The position numbers and the translations under genes are program-made. DNA of 64,000 nt, taken from NCBI RefSeq assembly GCF_049856295.1, contig NZ_JBNDMZ010000009.1:130674-194673 (forward strand). The letters are read 5' to 3'. Every line of letters starts with the position of its first letter. Within the stretch, counting starts at the first letter, position 1. This document shows positions 1 through 7,141 of the stretch, piece by piece. The DNA is from JB111 sp049856295 (GTDB taxonomy: Bacteria; Actinomycetota; Actinomycetes; Actinomycetales; Actinomycetaceae). The notes under the pieces are model-generated. The model was given only the letters and a program-made list of their open reading frames with translations. It had not been told where the DNA came from and did no database searches.

Positions 1-1
1 G

Positions 2-205
2 TGGCTGGCCGCCTACTGCCTCGTGATGATCACGCCGGCGCTCGTCCTGCTCACGGGCCGGCTCGTCGCCGCTCGTCAGCTCGACGGACCGCTGCGCAGG
101 CTCGACAGCTGGCTCACGCGCAACGCGGCGTCGACCACCGCGTGGGTCGTCGGCATCGTCGGCGTGGTCCTCGCGCTCAACGGGCTCCAGCAGTTCCAGG
201 GCTGA
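2..205 (+). CDS. GAP-family (Sap-like) membrane protein, C-terminal fragment
   Basis: Only the last 67 residues are in the window; the gene begins upstream of base 1. Two hydrophobic segments are visible, around LVMITPALVLLTGRLVA and AWVVGIVGVVLALNGL, joined by a basic linker with LDSWLTRN. This arrangement, ending shortly after the last membrane helix, resembles the C-terminus of GAP/Sap-type six-helix membrane proteins, some of which are linked to export of small lipids in mycobacteria. That family call is an inference from a short tail. It ends 12 bp before the convergent gene that follows. Confidence 0.5.
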   Translation, partial: WLAAYCLVMITPALVLLTGRLVAARQLDGPLRRLDSWLTRNAASTTAWVVGIVGVVLALNGLQQFQG

Positions 206-217
206 GCGGCGCCCCAC

Positions 218-1117
218 CTACTGGACCGGCTCCCAGCTGCCGCAGCGGTTCGAGCTGAAGGCGACGTCGGAGGCGGCGATGGTGACGATCGACCCCGGGT
301 TGCTCGTGAAGTCGTTGGCGATGATGTCCGACAGCTCGCCCGACGTGCCGGCGAGGCGCTCCCAGTAGCACCCGTCACCGGTGCCGGTCGACCGGTACGT
401 TCCCGGGGCGATGTCGGTCCCGACCAGGTGGGTGCCCGCACCGAACGAGGCGGAGTCGATCTCCTCCTCCACGGCGCCGACGGCGACCTCGCGCTCGCCG
501 ACCTCGGTCTCGCGCTCGCCGATGTCCGTCTCACGTTCGGAGATCTCGGTCTCACGGGTGTCGAGGCCACTCTCGCGCTCGTCCAGGCCCACCTCACGCT
601 CGTCGAGGCCGGCCTCGCGCTCGTCGTGCCCAGCCGTCGCGTTGTCGAGGTCGGTGAGCGCCTGGTCGCGCTCCGCGGTGACGTCGGTGACCTGCTGCTG
701 CGCGGACGCGAGGTCGCCCTCGGTGGTGCCGAGCGTCGTCAGTGCCTCGTCCCGCTCGGACTCGGCGGTGGTGAGCCGGCCCTCGAGGCCGGCGTACTCC
801 TCCGATGCGGTCGGGTCGGCGGTCATCCGTCCGCCGAGGAAGCCGGCGACCAGGGCGAGCGCCGCCACGAGGGTGGCGAGGGCGACGATCCGGGCGCGGC
901 CGCCGCGGCGCGCCGGGGAGGTCGCAAAGGGCGCGTCGTCGGCCGGGTCTTGCTCGGTGGCGGTGGCGGTGGCGGTGGCGCAGCCGTACGCCGGGGCGTC
1001 GGCGTGGCCCTGACCGGCGTCGGGCGCGTAGGTCGGCGTGTACACGGGGGCGTAGGTGTCGGCGACGTCGCCGTTCGTCGAGGACGGCGGCACGCCGTCG
1101 GGGAAGGTGTCAGGCAC
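218..1117 (-). CDS. Membrane-anchored coiled-coil protein with C-terminal lipoprotein-like domain
   Basis: The 299-residue protein starts at a GTG preceded by AGGGAG. A longer reading to 1273 would run through the dispersed-repeat region and is less likely. Residues 1-76 are a Pro/Ala/Thr-rich cytoplasmic region. Residues 77-96 form one membrane helix. Residues about 105-222 are a long coiled coil that includes seven consecutive seven-residue units of the type LDEREVG (residues 164-212). The final 75 residues have two cysteines and the pattern GDGCYWERL...CGSWEPV, as seen in the small extracellular domain of many actinobacterial secreted proteins. It is probably a single-pass protein holding a small extracytoplasmic domain on a stalk. 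Function is unknown. Confidence 0.75.
   Translation of the reverse strand: MPDTFPDGVPPSSTNGDVADTYAPVYTPTYAPDAGQGHADAPAYGCATATATATEQDPADDAPFATSPARRGGRARIVALATLVAALALVAGFLGGRMTADPTASEEYAGLEGRLTTAESERDEALTTLGTTEGDLASAQQQVTDVTAERDQALTDLDNATAGHDEREAGLDEREVGLDERESGLDTRETEISERETDIGERETEVGEREVAVGAVEEEIDSASFGAGTHLVGTDIAPGTYRSTGTGDGCYWERLAGTSGELSDIIANDFTSNPGSIVTIAASDVAFSSNRCGSWEPVQ
482..628 (-). repeat. 21-bp tandem repeat encoding perfect heptads
   Basis: Seven 21-bp units encode consecutive heptads (DEREAGL, DEREVGL, DERESGL, DTRETEI, SERETDI, GERETEV, GEREVAV). The third bases vary between units, so the repeat is old or selected at the protein level. It lies inside the coiled-coil stalk of the membrane-anchored protein. 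Confidence 0.85.
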
Positions 1118-1236
1118 GGGGGCTCCCTGGCTGATTCGGGTGGGGGGACGACGCGTCCGGGGGAACGCGTCGATGCCAAGGTATGGACCATCACCGACAT
1201 CGAGAGCAGTTGACGAATCGACGCGCCCCCTGCCCA

Positions 1237-1354
1237 GCACTCTCGACAGGAAGCCGGACGCTCCGAACCGCAATCTCGAGGAGAGCTGCGCAGCCAGTCT
1301 TCGCGCTGAGCCGCACTCTCGACCAACTGGTCAGTCCTGAGGCGCACTCTCGAC
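1237..1354. repeat. Dispersed intergenic repeat, cluster of four copies
   Basis: There is a partial copy GCACTCTCGAC at 1237-1247, a type-1 copy AACCGCAATCTCGA at 1266-1279, a type-2 copy CTGAGCCGCACTCTCGAC at 1306-1323 and a variant CTGAGGCGCACTCTCGAC at 1337-1354. All four are in the same orientation. The last one overlaps the 3' end of the XRE-cupin gene, so it encodes that protein's last residues (VESAPQD). Confidence 0.8.
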
Positions 1355-1933
1355 AGAAGGGGCGGCGCGGAGGTGCGCCCGCTCCCCCTGCTTGCCGATG
1401 AGGCTGAGGTACTCGACAGGTCCGTCCGGGGTGGCGCCGAACCAGTGCGGGGTGCGGGTGTCGAACTCGGCCGCCTCGCCCGGCCCGAGGATCATGTCCT
1501 GCTCACCGAGCACGAGGCGCAGCCGGCCGTCGAGGACGTAGACCCAGTCGAACCCCTCGTGCGTGCGCGGCTGCGGGACCTCTCCCGGCCGGCCGGCGGG
1601 CCGGACGAACTTGTAGGCCTGGATCCCGCCGGGACGGCGCGAGAGCGGCAGGACCACCGCGCCGTGGTCCCCGGCAAGGGGACGCATGTTGATGCGCGGG
1701 TCGCCGGTCGGCGGGGCGTCGACGAGCTCGTCGAGCGTCACGCCGTGCACCCGGGCGAGCGGAAGCAGCTGCTCGAGGGTGGGCCGGCGCAGGCCGGACT
1801 CGAGGCGGGACAGGGTGCTCGCGGAGATCCCGGTCCGCTCGGCGAGCTCCGCCAGCGTGACGTCGCCACGCTGCCGGAGGCGGCGCAGCCGCGGCCCGAC
1901 GGCGTCGAGCGTGTGGTCGAGGTCGGGTGCCAT
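1331..1933 (-). CDS. XRE-family transcriptional regulator with C-terminal cupin domain
   Basis: A 200-residue protein with an ATG start 5 bp from a GGGGG stretch. Residues about 10-70 are an XRE helix-turn-helix (TLAELAERTGISASTLSRLE). Residues about 115-185 are a cupin barrel (HEGFDWVYVLDGRLRLVLGE, then FDTRTPHWFG). Proteins of this architecture usually sense a small ligand through the cupin and control a neighbouring catabolic or redox gene. It is divergent from the thioredoxin-reductase-like gene, with paired inverted repeats in between, so autoregulation and control of that neighbour are likely. The C-terminus is encoded by a copy of the dispersed repeat. The ligand is unknown. Confidence 0.85.
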   Translation of the reverse strand: MAPDLDHTLDAVGPRLRRLRQRGDVTLAELAERTGISASTLSRLESGLRRPTLEQLLPLARVHGVTLDELVDAPPTGDPRINMRPLAGDHGAVVLPLSRRPGGIQAYKFVRPAGRPGEVPQPRTHEGFDWVYVLDGRLRLVLGEQDMILGPGEAAEFDTRTPHWFGATPDGPVEYLSLIGKQGERAHLRAAPSVESAPQD

Positions 1934-1942
1934 GCCCCCAGT

Positions 1943-1976
1943 TTGCCATTCGGCAACTCTGCTTGCCATACGGGAA
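1943..1976. promoter_or_regulatory. Paired candidate operators of the XRE-cupin regulator
   Basis: TTGCCATTCGGCAA (1943-1956) is a perfect 5-4-5 inverted repeat. TTGCCATACGGGAA (1963-1976) is a one-mismatch version in the same orientation. The starts are 20 bp apart, two helical turns. The first lies 10 bp upstream of the regulator's ATG, in the divergent intergenic region. Confidence 0.65.
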
Positions 1977-2046
1977 ATGGCCGCGCAGGCTCGTCAGCAC
2001 ACCGACTCCCGGGGCGAGCGCCCCGCCGACGCATGTGAGGACCACC

Positions 2047-3081
2047 ATGACCACGCCCGACCGCACCACTTCGCCCACGACGACGACCACCACCCCGTCC
2101 GATCCCGCCACGAACGACGACACCCTCCCGACGACGAACGACTCCCCCTCCCCCGAGACCTACGACGCCGTCGTGGTGGGCGGTGGTGCGGCCGGGCTCA
2201 GCGGCGCACTCATGCTCGCTCGCTCGCGGCGTCGCGTGCTCGTCCTCGACGGCGGCGAGCCCCGCAACGCCCCGGCCGACGCCGTCCACGCACTCATCGC
2301 CCTCGACGGCACACCGCCCCTCGAGCTGCTCGCCCGCGGGCGGGCCGACGTCGAGCGGTACGGGGGCGAGATCCGGCCCGCGAAGGTCCGGGACGCCCGG
2401 CAGGACGGCGACCTGTTCGTCGTCACCACCGAGGACGGCTCGACGGTCCGCGCCCGCAGGCTGCTCCTCGCCACCGGGGTGCTCGACGAGCTGCCCGAGC
2501 TGCCGGGCCTGCGGGAGGGCTGGGGTTCCGACGTCGTGCACTGCCCGTTCTGCCACGGCTGGGAGGTCCGCGACCGCGTCATCGGCGTGCTGGGCTCCCG
2601 TCCGATGGCCGTCCACCAGGCGTTGATGTTCCGCCAGCTCTCCGAGCGGGTCCGGCTGTTCGCGTGGGACCTCGAGCTCGCCGCGACCGACCGCGAGCGA
2701 CTCGCCGCCCGCGGGGTCGAGATCGTCACGGGCACGCCCGATGGCATCGTGCGTGAGGGCGGCCGGGTGTCGGGCGTACGGATGGATGACGGGCGAGTCC
2801 TCGAGGTCGGGGCGGTGACGGTCCAGACCGTGCTCCAGCCGCGCCTCGAGCCGTTCGCGGCGCTCGGCCTCGAGGTCGCCGAGAACGTCATGGGCACCGC
2901 GGTCGCAGCCACCCCGACCGGCGCGACGAACGTCCCCGGCGTATGGGTGGCCGGGAACCTCGCGGACGTGTCGATGCAGGTCGGTGCCGCTGCCGCGCAG
3001 GGGGCGCTGGCCGGGGGCCACATCAACGGGGACCTCGTCATGGCCGACGCCGACCTGGCGGTCGCAGCGGCCGCCGCCTGA
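2047..3081 (+). CDS. Thioredoxin-reductase-like FAD/NAD(P)-dependent oxidoreductase
   Basis: A 344-residue flavoprotein. The ATG at 2047 follows TGAGGA. A Thr/Pro-rich tail (residues 1-38) precedes the FAD dinucleotide-binding motif VVVGGGAAGLSGALMLARS. Residues 166-169 are a CPFC redox pair in the context HCPFCHGWEVRD, as in thioredoxin-reductase-like proteins of actinobacteria. The C-terminal part has NVPGVWVAGNLAD, the second FAD contact of the family. The usual NADPH Rossmann fingerprint is less clear (GVLGSRPMAVHQAL). It probably transfers electrons from NAD(P)H through FAD to a disulfide substrate, which is not encoded nearby. It is probably controlled by the divergent XRE-cupin protein. 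Confidence 0.85.
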   Translation: MTTPDRTTSPTTTTTTPSDPATNDDTLPTTNDSPSPETYDAVVVGGGAAGLSGALMLARSRRRVLVLDGGEPRNAPADAVHALIALDGTPPLELLARGRADVERYGGEIRPAKVRDARQDGDLFVVTTEDGSTVRARRLLLATGVLDELPELPGLREGWGSDVVHCPFCHGWEVRDRVIGVLGSRPMAVHQALMFRQLSERVRLFAWDLELAATDRERLAARGVEIVTGTPDGIVREGGRVSGVRMDDGRVLEVGAVTVQTVLQPRLEPFAALGLEVAENVMGTAVAATPTGATNVPGVWVAGNLADVSMQVGAAAAQGALAGGHINGDLVMADADLAVAAAAA

Positions 3082-3150
3082 CGGTCGCGCGCCTCGAGGC
3101 GGGTCGGGCGGGGCCGCCGGGCCGCCGCGGCCTGCCCGGGGCCGCCTCCC

Positions 3151-3163
3151 AACCGCAATCTCG
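3151..3163 (-). repeat. Dispersed intergenic repeat, single partial type-1 copy
   Basis: AACCGCAATCTCG matches the type-1 core in reverse orientation. It lies between the oxidoreductase gene and the DUF6157 gene. Confidence 0.65.
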
Positions 3164-3258
3164 GTGAGAAGGTCCTGATCTCGCCACGGATGTCGGCGGC
3201 CCTCGCTAGCCTCCGACCACACGGCCCCGCCCCGGGCCCGACGGACGGACGGCACCCC

Positions 3259-3666
3259 ATGGCGACGCACTCGACCGACTACCGCGACACGCTGATCACC
3301 CCGGCCCCCGACACCCGGGCGACGCACCCGACGGAGCCGCCGACCGGGAAGGGCACGGTCGCGGAGCTGCAGTACGAGCGGCTCGCACCGACCGACTACG
3401 CCCTCACCAGCGACGAGCTGCTCCTCGACGTCCACATGGTCCGCCGCGGGATCCCCGCGACGGACGTCGACCGGGCGCGGGAGGAGTTCTTCTCGAAGGG
3501 GCAGCCGTGCCTGCGCGCCTCGCCGCTGACGAAGACCTACGGCTGAGCCGTGCACTTCGACGCCGAGGGGCGCATCGCGCTCGTCGAGCCCGGCTCCGAC
3601 CGCTACGACGAGCTCGTGGCCGACGAGTCGGTGACGAAGCGACCGGCGATGCGGTCCTCGCGGTGA
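3259..3666 (+). pseudogene. DUF6157 family protein interrupted by an in-frame TGA
   Basis: The first 95 codons (3259-3543) match the small cytoplasmic DUF6157 family, including LTSDELLLDVHMVRRGIPA and the conserved FFSKGQPCLRASPLTKTYG. A TGA at 3544-3546 then follows. Reading continues in the same frame with AVHFDAEGRIALVEPGSDRY and ends at TGA 3664-3666, giving 135 codons in all, about the normal family length. From memory, the family has Trp directly after KTYG, so TGG to TGA is the simplest explanation: a nonsense mutation or sequencing error. If translated as read, the product is 95 residues. Function of the family is unknown. Confidence 0.8.
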
Positions 3667-3712
3667 GGCGACGACGGCCGGGAGGAAACTCGCGTGCGTC
3701 GGTACGCGTCCC

Positions 3713-4342
3713 TCAGGCGAGTGCTCGGACGGTGGTCCCGACGAGTTCGACGAGGTGGGCGGCGTCGTCGCCGGCCGGATCCTGGTCCGGGTCGTAGATC
3801 GCCATGCTCAGGCCGAGGCAGCCGCCCTCCGCCACGGCCGCCGTCATCGCTACGGCAAGCTGGCCGAGGTCCAGGCCGTCGGGCTCGTCGGGGTAGTCGG
3901 GCAGGCCCTGCGCCGGGACGACTGTCGGGTCGAGGACGTCGACGTCGACGTGGAGCCACCACCCGTTCGTCCGCTCCCGCAGGTGGCGAGCGGCGTCACG
4001 GGCTGCACCACCGGGATCGGCACGCATCGACGTGAGATCCCGCGACCATACGCCGAGGTCGGCGAGGCTGCCGACGTTGAACCGCCGCCGCCAGTCGGCG
4101 TCCCGCTGCCCCAGCAGGCACAGCGAGTCGGTGTCGAGGGCCGGGAGCGGGACCCCGAGCCCGTCGCGCAGCGTTCGCCCGGTCAGCCCCAGGAGAAGGC
4201 CGACCTCGCAGTTGGCTGCCTCCCCGTCCTCGACGACGTCGAGCGGCATCGTGTCCTCGTGGCCGTCGAGCAGCAGGAGCCCGGGTGCCCTCCACGTCTC
4301 CGCCAGGCCCCCGACGACGCCGATCAGCTCGATCGTCGTCAT
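3713..4342 (-). pseudogene. Arginase/agmatinase-family protein lacking its N-terminal part
   Basis: The 209 residues contain the ureohydrolase metal-binding signatures LLLLDGHEDTMPLD and WWLHVDVDVLDPTVVPAQG, and the typical C-terminal LSMAIYDPDQD. Full-length members have about 290 residues and begin with a segment carrying the first metal ligand (GGDH/GGEC type). Here the sequence starts at IGVVGGLAETWRAPG, so roughly the first 80-100 residues are missing. The stop codon of poxB lies only 16 bp upstream. Loss of the first metal site makes normal hydrolase activity unlikely, although an ATG would allow expression. A deletion joining this remnant to poxB is inferred. Confidence 0.75.
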
Positions 4343-4358
4343 GATCCACTCGTCCCGG

Positions 4359-6104
4359 CTACGGCCGCGGGATGTTGCGCAGGTTCGAGCGCGCCATCGA
4401 CACGACCTCGCCGGCGCCCTTGGTGAAGACGATCTTGCTCATCGCGGTGGCGAACCCGAAGACCTGCTCGCCGGTGATCGACGGCGGCAGCGAGAGCGCG
4501 TTGGGGTCGGTGACGATGTCGAGCAGCGCCGGACCGGGGTGGGCGAGCACCTCGGCGATGCCCGCCTCGAGCTCCTTCGGGTCGGCCACCCGCACGGCGT
4601 GCCAGCCCATCGCCTCGGCGATCGCGGCGTAGTTCGTCGCGGGCACGTCCACGCCGTGGTCCGGCAGCTTGTCCACGAGCATCTCGAGCTTGACCATGCC
4701 GAGCGTCGAGTTGTTGAAGAGCATGACCTTGACCGGCAGCTCGCACTGGACGGCGGTGAGCATGTCGCCCATGAGCATCGACAGACCGCCGTCCCCGCTG
4801 AACGCGACCACCTGGCGGTCCCGGTCGGCCACCTGGGCGCCGAGCGCGTGCGGGAGGGCGTTCGCCATCGACCCGTGCAGGAACGAGCCGATGACACGGC
4901 GCCGGCCGTTGGGGGTGACGTAGCGGGCCTGCCACACGTTGCACATGCCGGTGTCCGCGGTGAACACGGCGTCGTCGGCGGCCGCCTGGTCGATGAGCGA
5001 GGCCGCGTACTCCGGGTGGATCGGCACGAGGTCCTCGGCATTGCGCGTGTAGGCGCCGACGGTCGAGTCCATCAGCTTCTCGTGCCGCTTGAGGGTCTTC
5101 TTCAGGTAGGAGCGCGAGCGCTTCGCCGCCACGCGGTCGAGCAGTCCGCGCAGGAACGGGCCCACGTCGGCGTGGACGGGGAGGTCGACGCCGGTGCGCC
5201 GTCCGATCACCTCGGCCCGGCGGTCGACCTGGATCGTCGTCGGCCCGTCGGGCAGGAACTGGTCGTAGGGGAAGTCGGTCCCGAGCAGGAGCAGCAGGTC
5301 GGCGTCGTCCATGCCCTCCGCGGCTGCGCCGTACCCGAGCAGACCGGTCATGCCGACGTCGAAGGGGTTGTCGTGCTGCACCCACTCCTTGCCGCGCAGC
5401 GAGTGGCCCACGGGCGCGCCGATCCTGTCCGCGAGATCGATCAGCTCGTCGTGCGAGCCCCGCACCCCGGCGCCGGCGAAGATCGCGACCCGCTTGGCGT
5501 CGTCGATCGCCTCGGCCGCGGCGTCGAGCGCCGACTGCGCGGGCTCGAGCGTGCCGCGCACGGTCGGCACGTAGGCGGGTGCGTCCGCGGTGGCCTCCTC
5601 GTCCGCGACGTCGCCGGGCAGGGTGACGACGGCGACGCCGGGGGCGGCGAGCGCGTGCGTGATCGCGGAGTGCACGATCCGCGGCGACTGGGTGGGCGTG
5701 CTGACGAGCTCGCTGTAGACGGAGCACTCCGTGAAGAGTCGGTCGGGGTGGGTCTCCTGGAAGAACTCCTGGCCGATCTGCGGTGTGGGGATGTGGCTGG
5801 CGATCGCGAGGACGGGCGCGCCGGACCGGTTGGCGTCGTACAGGCCGTTGATGAGGTGGAGGTTGCCGGGACCGCACGATCCCGCGCACACCGCGAGCTC
5901 ACCGGAGATCTGGGCGTCCGCGGCGGCAGCGAAGGCCGCTGCCTCCTCGTGGCGGACATGGATCCAGTCGATGCCGCCCTCGGCGCTTCCGACGGTGCGG
6001 CGGACGGCGTCGACGACGGGGTTGAGGCTGTCACCGACAATCCCGTAGATGCGCCGCACCCCCACGGCCTGCAGCTGGGCGACGATCTGGTCGGCGAGCT
6101 TCAC
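4359..6104 (-). CDS. poxB: Pyruvate:quinone oxidoreductase (pyruvate oxidase), ThDP/FAD-dependent
   Basis: A 581-residue protein with a GTG start preceded by GAGGAGGACT. It converts pyruvate to acetate and CO2, passing electrons to membrane quinone. The N-terminal ThDP domain has the IYGIVGDSLNP entry and the catalytic Glu in HVRHEEAAAFAA. The central FAD-binding domain carries VAIFAGAGVRGSHDEL. The C-terminal ThDP domain has the GDGG...NN motif (FSGDGGLSMLMGD followed by MLFNNSTLGMV). Length matches the PoxB family. The neighbour downstream is the broken arginase-family gene, which is not functionally related. Expression signals beyond the ribosome site were not recognised. Confidence 0.92.
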   Translation of the reverse strand: MKLADQIVAQLQAVGVRRIYGIVGDSLNPVVDAVRRTVGSAEGGIDWIHVRHEEAAAFAAAADAQISGELAVCAGSCGPGNLHLINGLYDANRSGAPVLAIASHIPTPQIGQEFFQETHPDRLFTECSVYSELVSTPTQSPRIVHSAITHALAAPGVAVVTLPGDVADEEATADAPAYVPTVRGTLEPAQSALDAAAEAIDDAKRVAIFAGAGVRGSHDELIDLADRIGAPVGHSLRGKEWVQHDNPFDVGMTGLLGYGAAAEGMDDADLLLLLGTDFPYDQFLPDGPTTIQVDRRAEVIGRRTGVDLPVHADVGPFLRGLLDRVAAKRSRSYLKKTLKRHEKLMDSTVGAYTRNAEDLVPIHPEYAASLIDQAAADDAVFTADTGMCNVWQARYVTPNGRRRVIGSFLHGSMANALPHALGAQVADRDRQVVAFSGDGGLSMLMGDMLTAVQCELPVKVMLFNNSTLGMVKLEMLVDKLPDHGVDVPATNYAAIAEAMGWHAVRVADPKELEAGIAEVLAHPGPALLDIVTDPNALSLPPSITGEQVFGFATAMSKIVFTKGAGEVVSMARSNLRNIPRP

Positions 6105-6226
6105 GGGGCAGTCCTCCTCGGGCCCGTGGGCACCCCGACTCCGGCCGCCGGGCCACGGGTCGTTCGTCGTCCCGCCAGGCTACGGCCCGGGCGCACGCCT
6201 CGCGCGTCGGGGCGACGCGGGCGCGG

Positions 6227-7057
6227 TCAGAGCAGGCCGAGCTCGGCGAACGCGCGGGTCAGGCCCTCGCGCTCGGGGCCCGGCGCCGTCCGGTCGGCGG
6301 CGGCCAGGACACGCGGGTCGGACCCCTCGATGGCCACGCCGATGCCGGCCTCGCGCAACATCTCGAGGTCGTTCATCCCGTCGCCGAAGGCGATCGAGTC
6401 GGCCACGTCGGCACCGAGGTGCGCGAGCGCGGCCCGCATGCCGACCGCCTTGTGCATACCGGCGAGGTAGAGCTCGCCGGACGAGGGGTGCAGGCCGGGC
6501 ACGGAGGCCTCGAGGGACAGGACGGCCTCGCCGGCCTCGCGGGCGAGCTGGTCGTTCGGGACCCCCGACTCGACGACGACGGCCTTGGCGAAGGGGCGGC
6601 CCCTGAGGTCGTCGACGACGGACATGCCGGCGAGGATGTCGGACGGACCGGAGTGCCTCGAGCCGTCGACGGAGGCCTCGTGGCCGGCGACCGCCGCGCT
6701 GATGACCTGCTCCGCGTGCCGGTTTCCCAGGAGCGCCCCAGGCGTCTCGAGCACGAAGGTCACGTCGTAGGACTCGAGCACGTCGATGAGCCGGTCGCCG
6801 AGCTCGACCGGGAACCGCTCGTCGGCGACGACCTCGCCGTCGACCTCGACGTACGCCCCGGCCGTGGCGACGTACCCGTCGAAACCTGCGGCGGAGATGC
6901 GCTCGGGGAGCATGATCCGGGGTCGCCCCGTGCACAGCAGCACCCGGTGGCCGGCCGCACGGACGGCCTGCACAGCCCGCACGTGGCCCGGGGGTACCTC
7001 GCCCTGGTGGGCGTAGGTGCCGTCGACGTCGAGGAACACGATCTTGCTGTCGGTCAT
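6227..7057 (-). CDS. HAD-superfamily (Cof-type, IIB) phosphatase
   Basis: A 276-residue cytosolic hydrolase. Motif I is FLDVDGTYAHQG, with the two catalytic aspartates near residues 10 and 12. Motif II is LLCTGRP, and motif IV is SIAFGDGMNDLEML. The roughly 270-residue length with a large cap between motifs II and III fits the IIB class, which dephosphorylates sugar phosphates, flavin precursors and similar compounds. The substrate cannot be predicted. It is transcribed in the same direction as poxB, with a 122-bp gap. Confidence 0.88.
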   Translation of the reverse strand: MTDSKIVFLDVDGTYAHQGEVPPGHVRAVQAVRAAGHRVLLCTGRPRIMLPERISAAGFDGYVATAGAYVEVDGEVVADERFPVELGDRLIDVLESYDVTFVLETPGALLGNRHAEQVISAAVAGHEASVDGSRHSGPSDILAGMSVVDDLRGRPFAKAVVVESGVPNDQLAREAGEAVLSLEASVPGLHPSSGELYLAGMHKAVGMRAALAHLGADVADSIAFGDGMNDLEMLREAGIGVAIEGSDPRVLAAADRTAPGPEREGLTRAFAELGLL

Positions 7058-7141
7058 GGTCCGATTCTCCCCCGGCGGGCCGTCGACGGCACAGCCGTCC
7101 GCCGGTCGGCGGCCTCCCCCGACGGCCGGCCGACGCGACCC

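Noticed and set aside
3544..3546. TGA as a selenocysteine codon
   Set aside because: The family appears to have Trp at this place and no selenocysteine stem-loop context was seen; a nonsense change is simpler.
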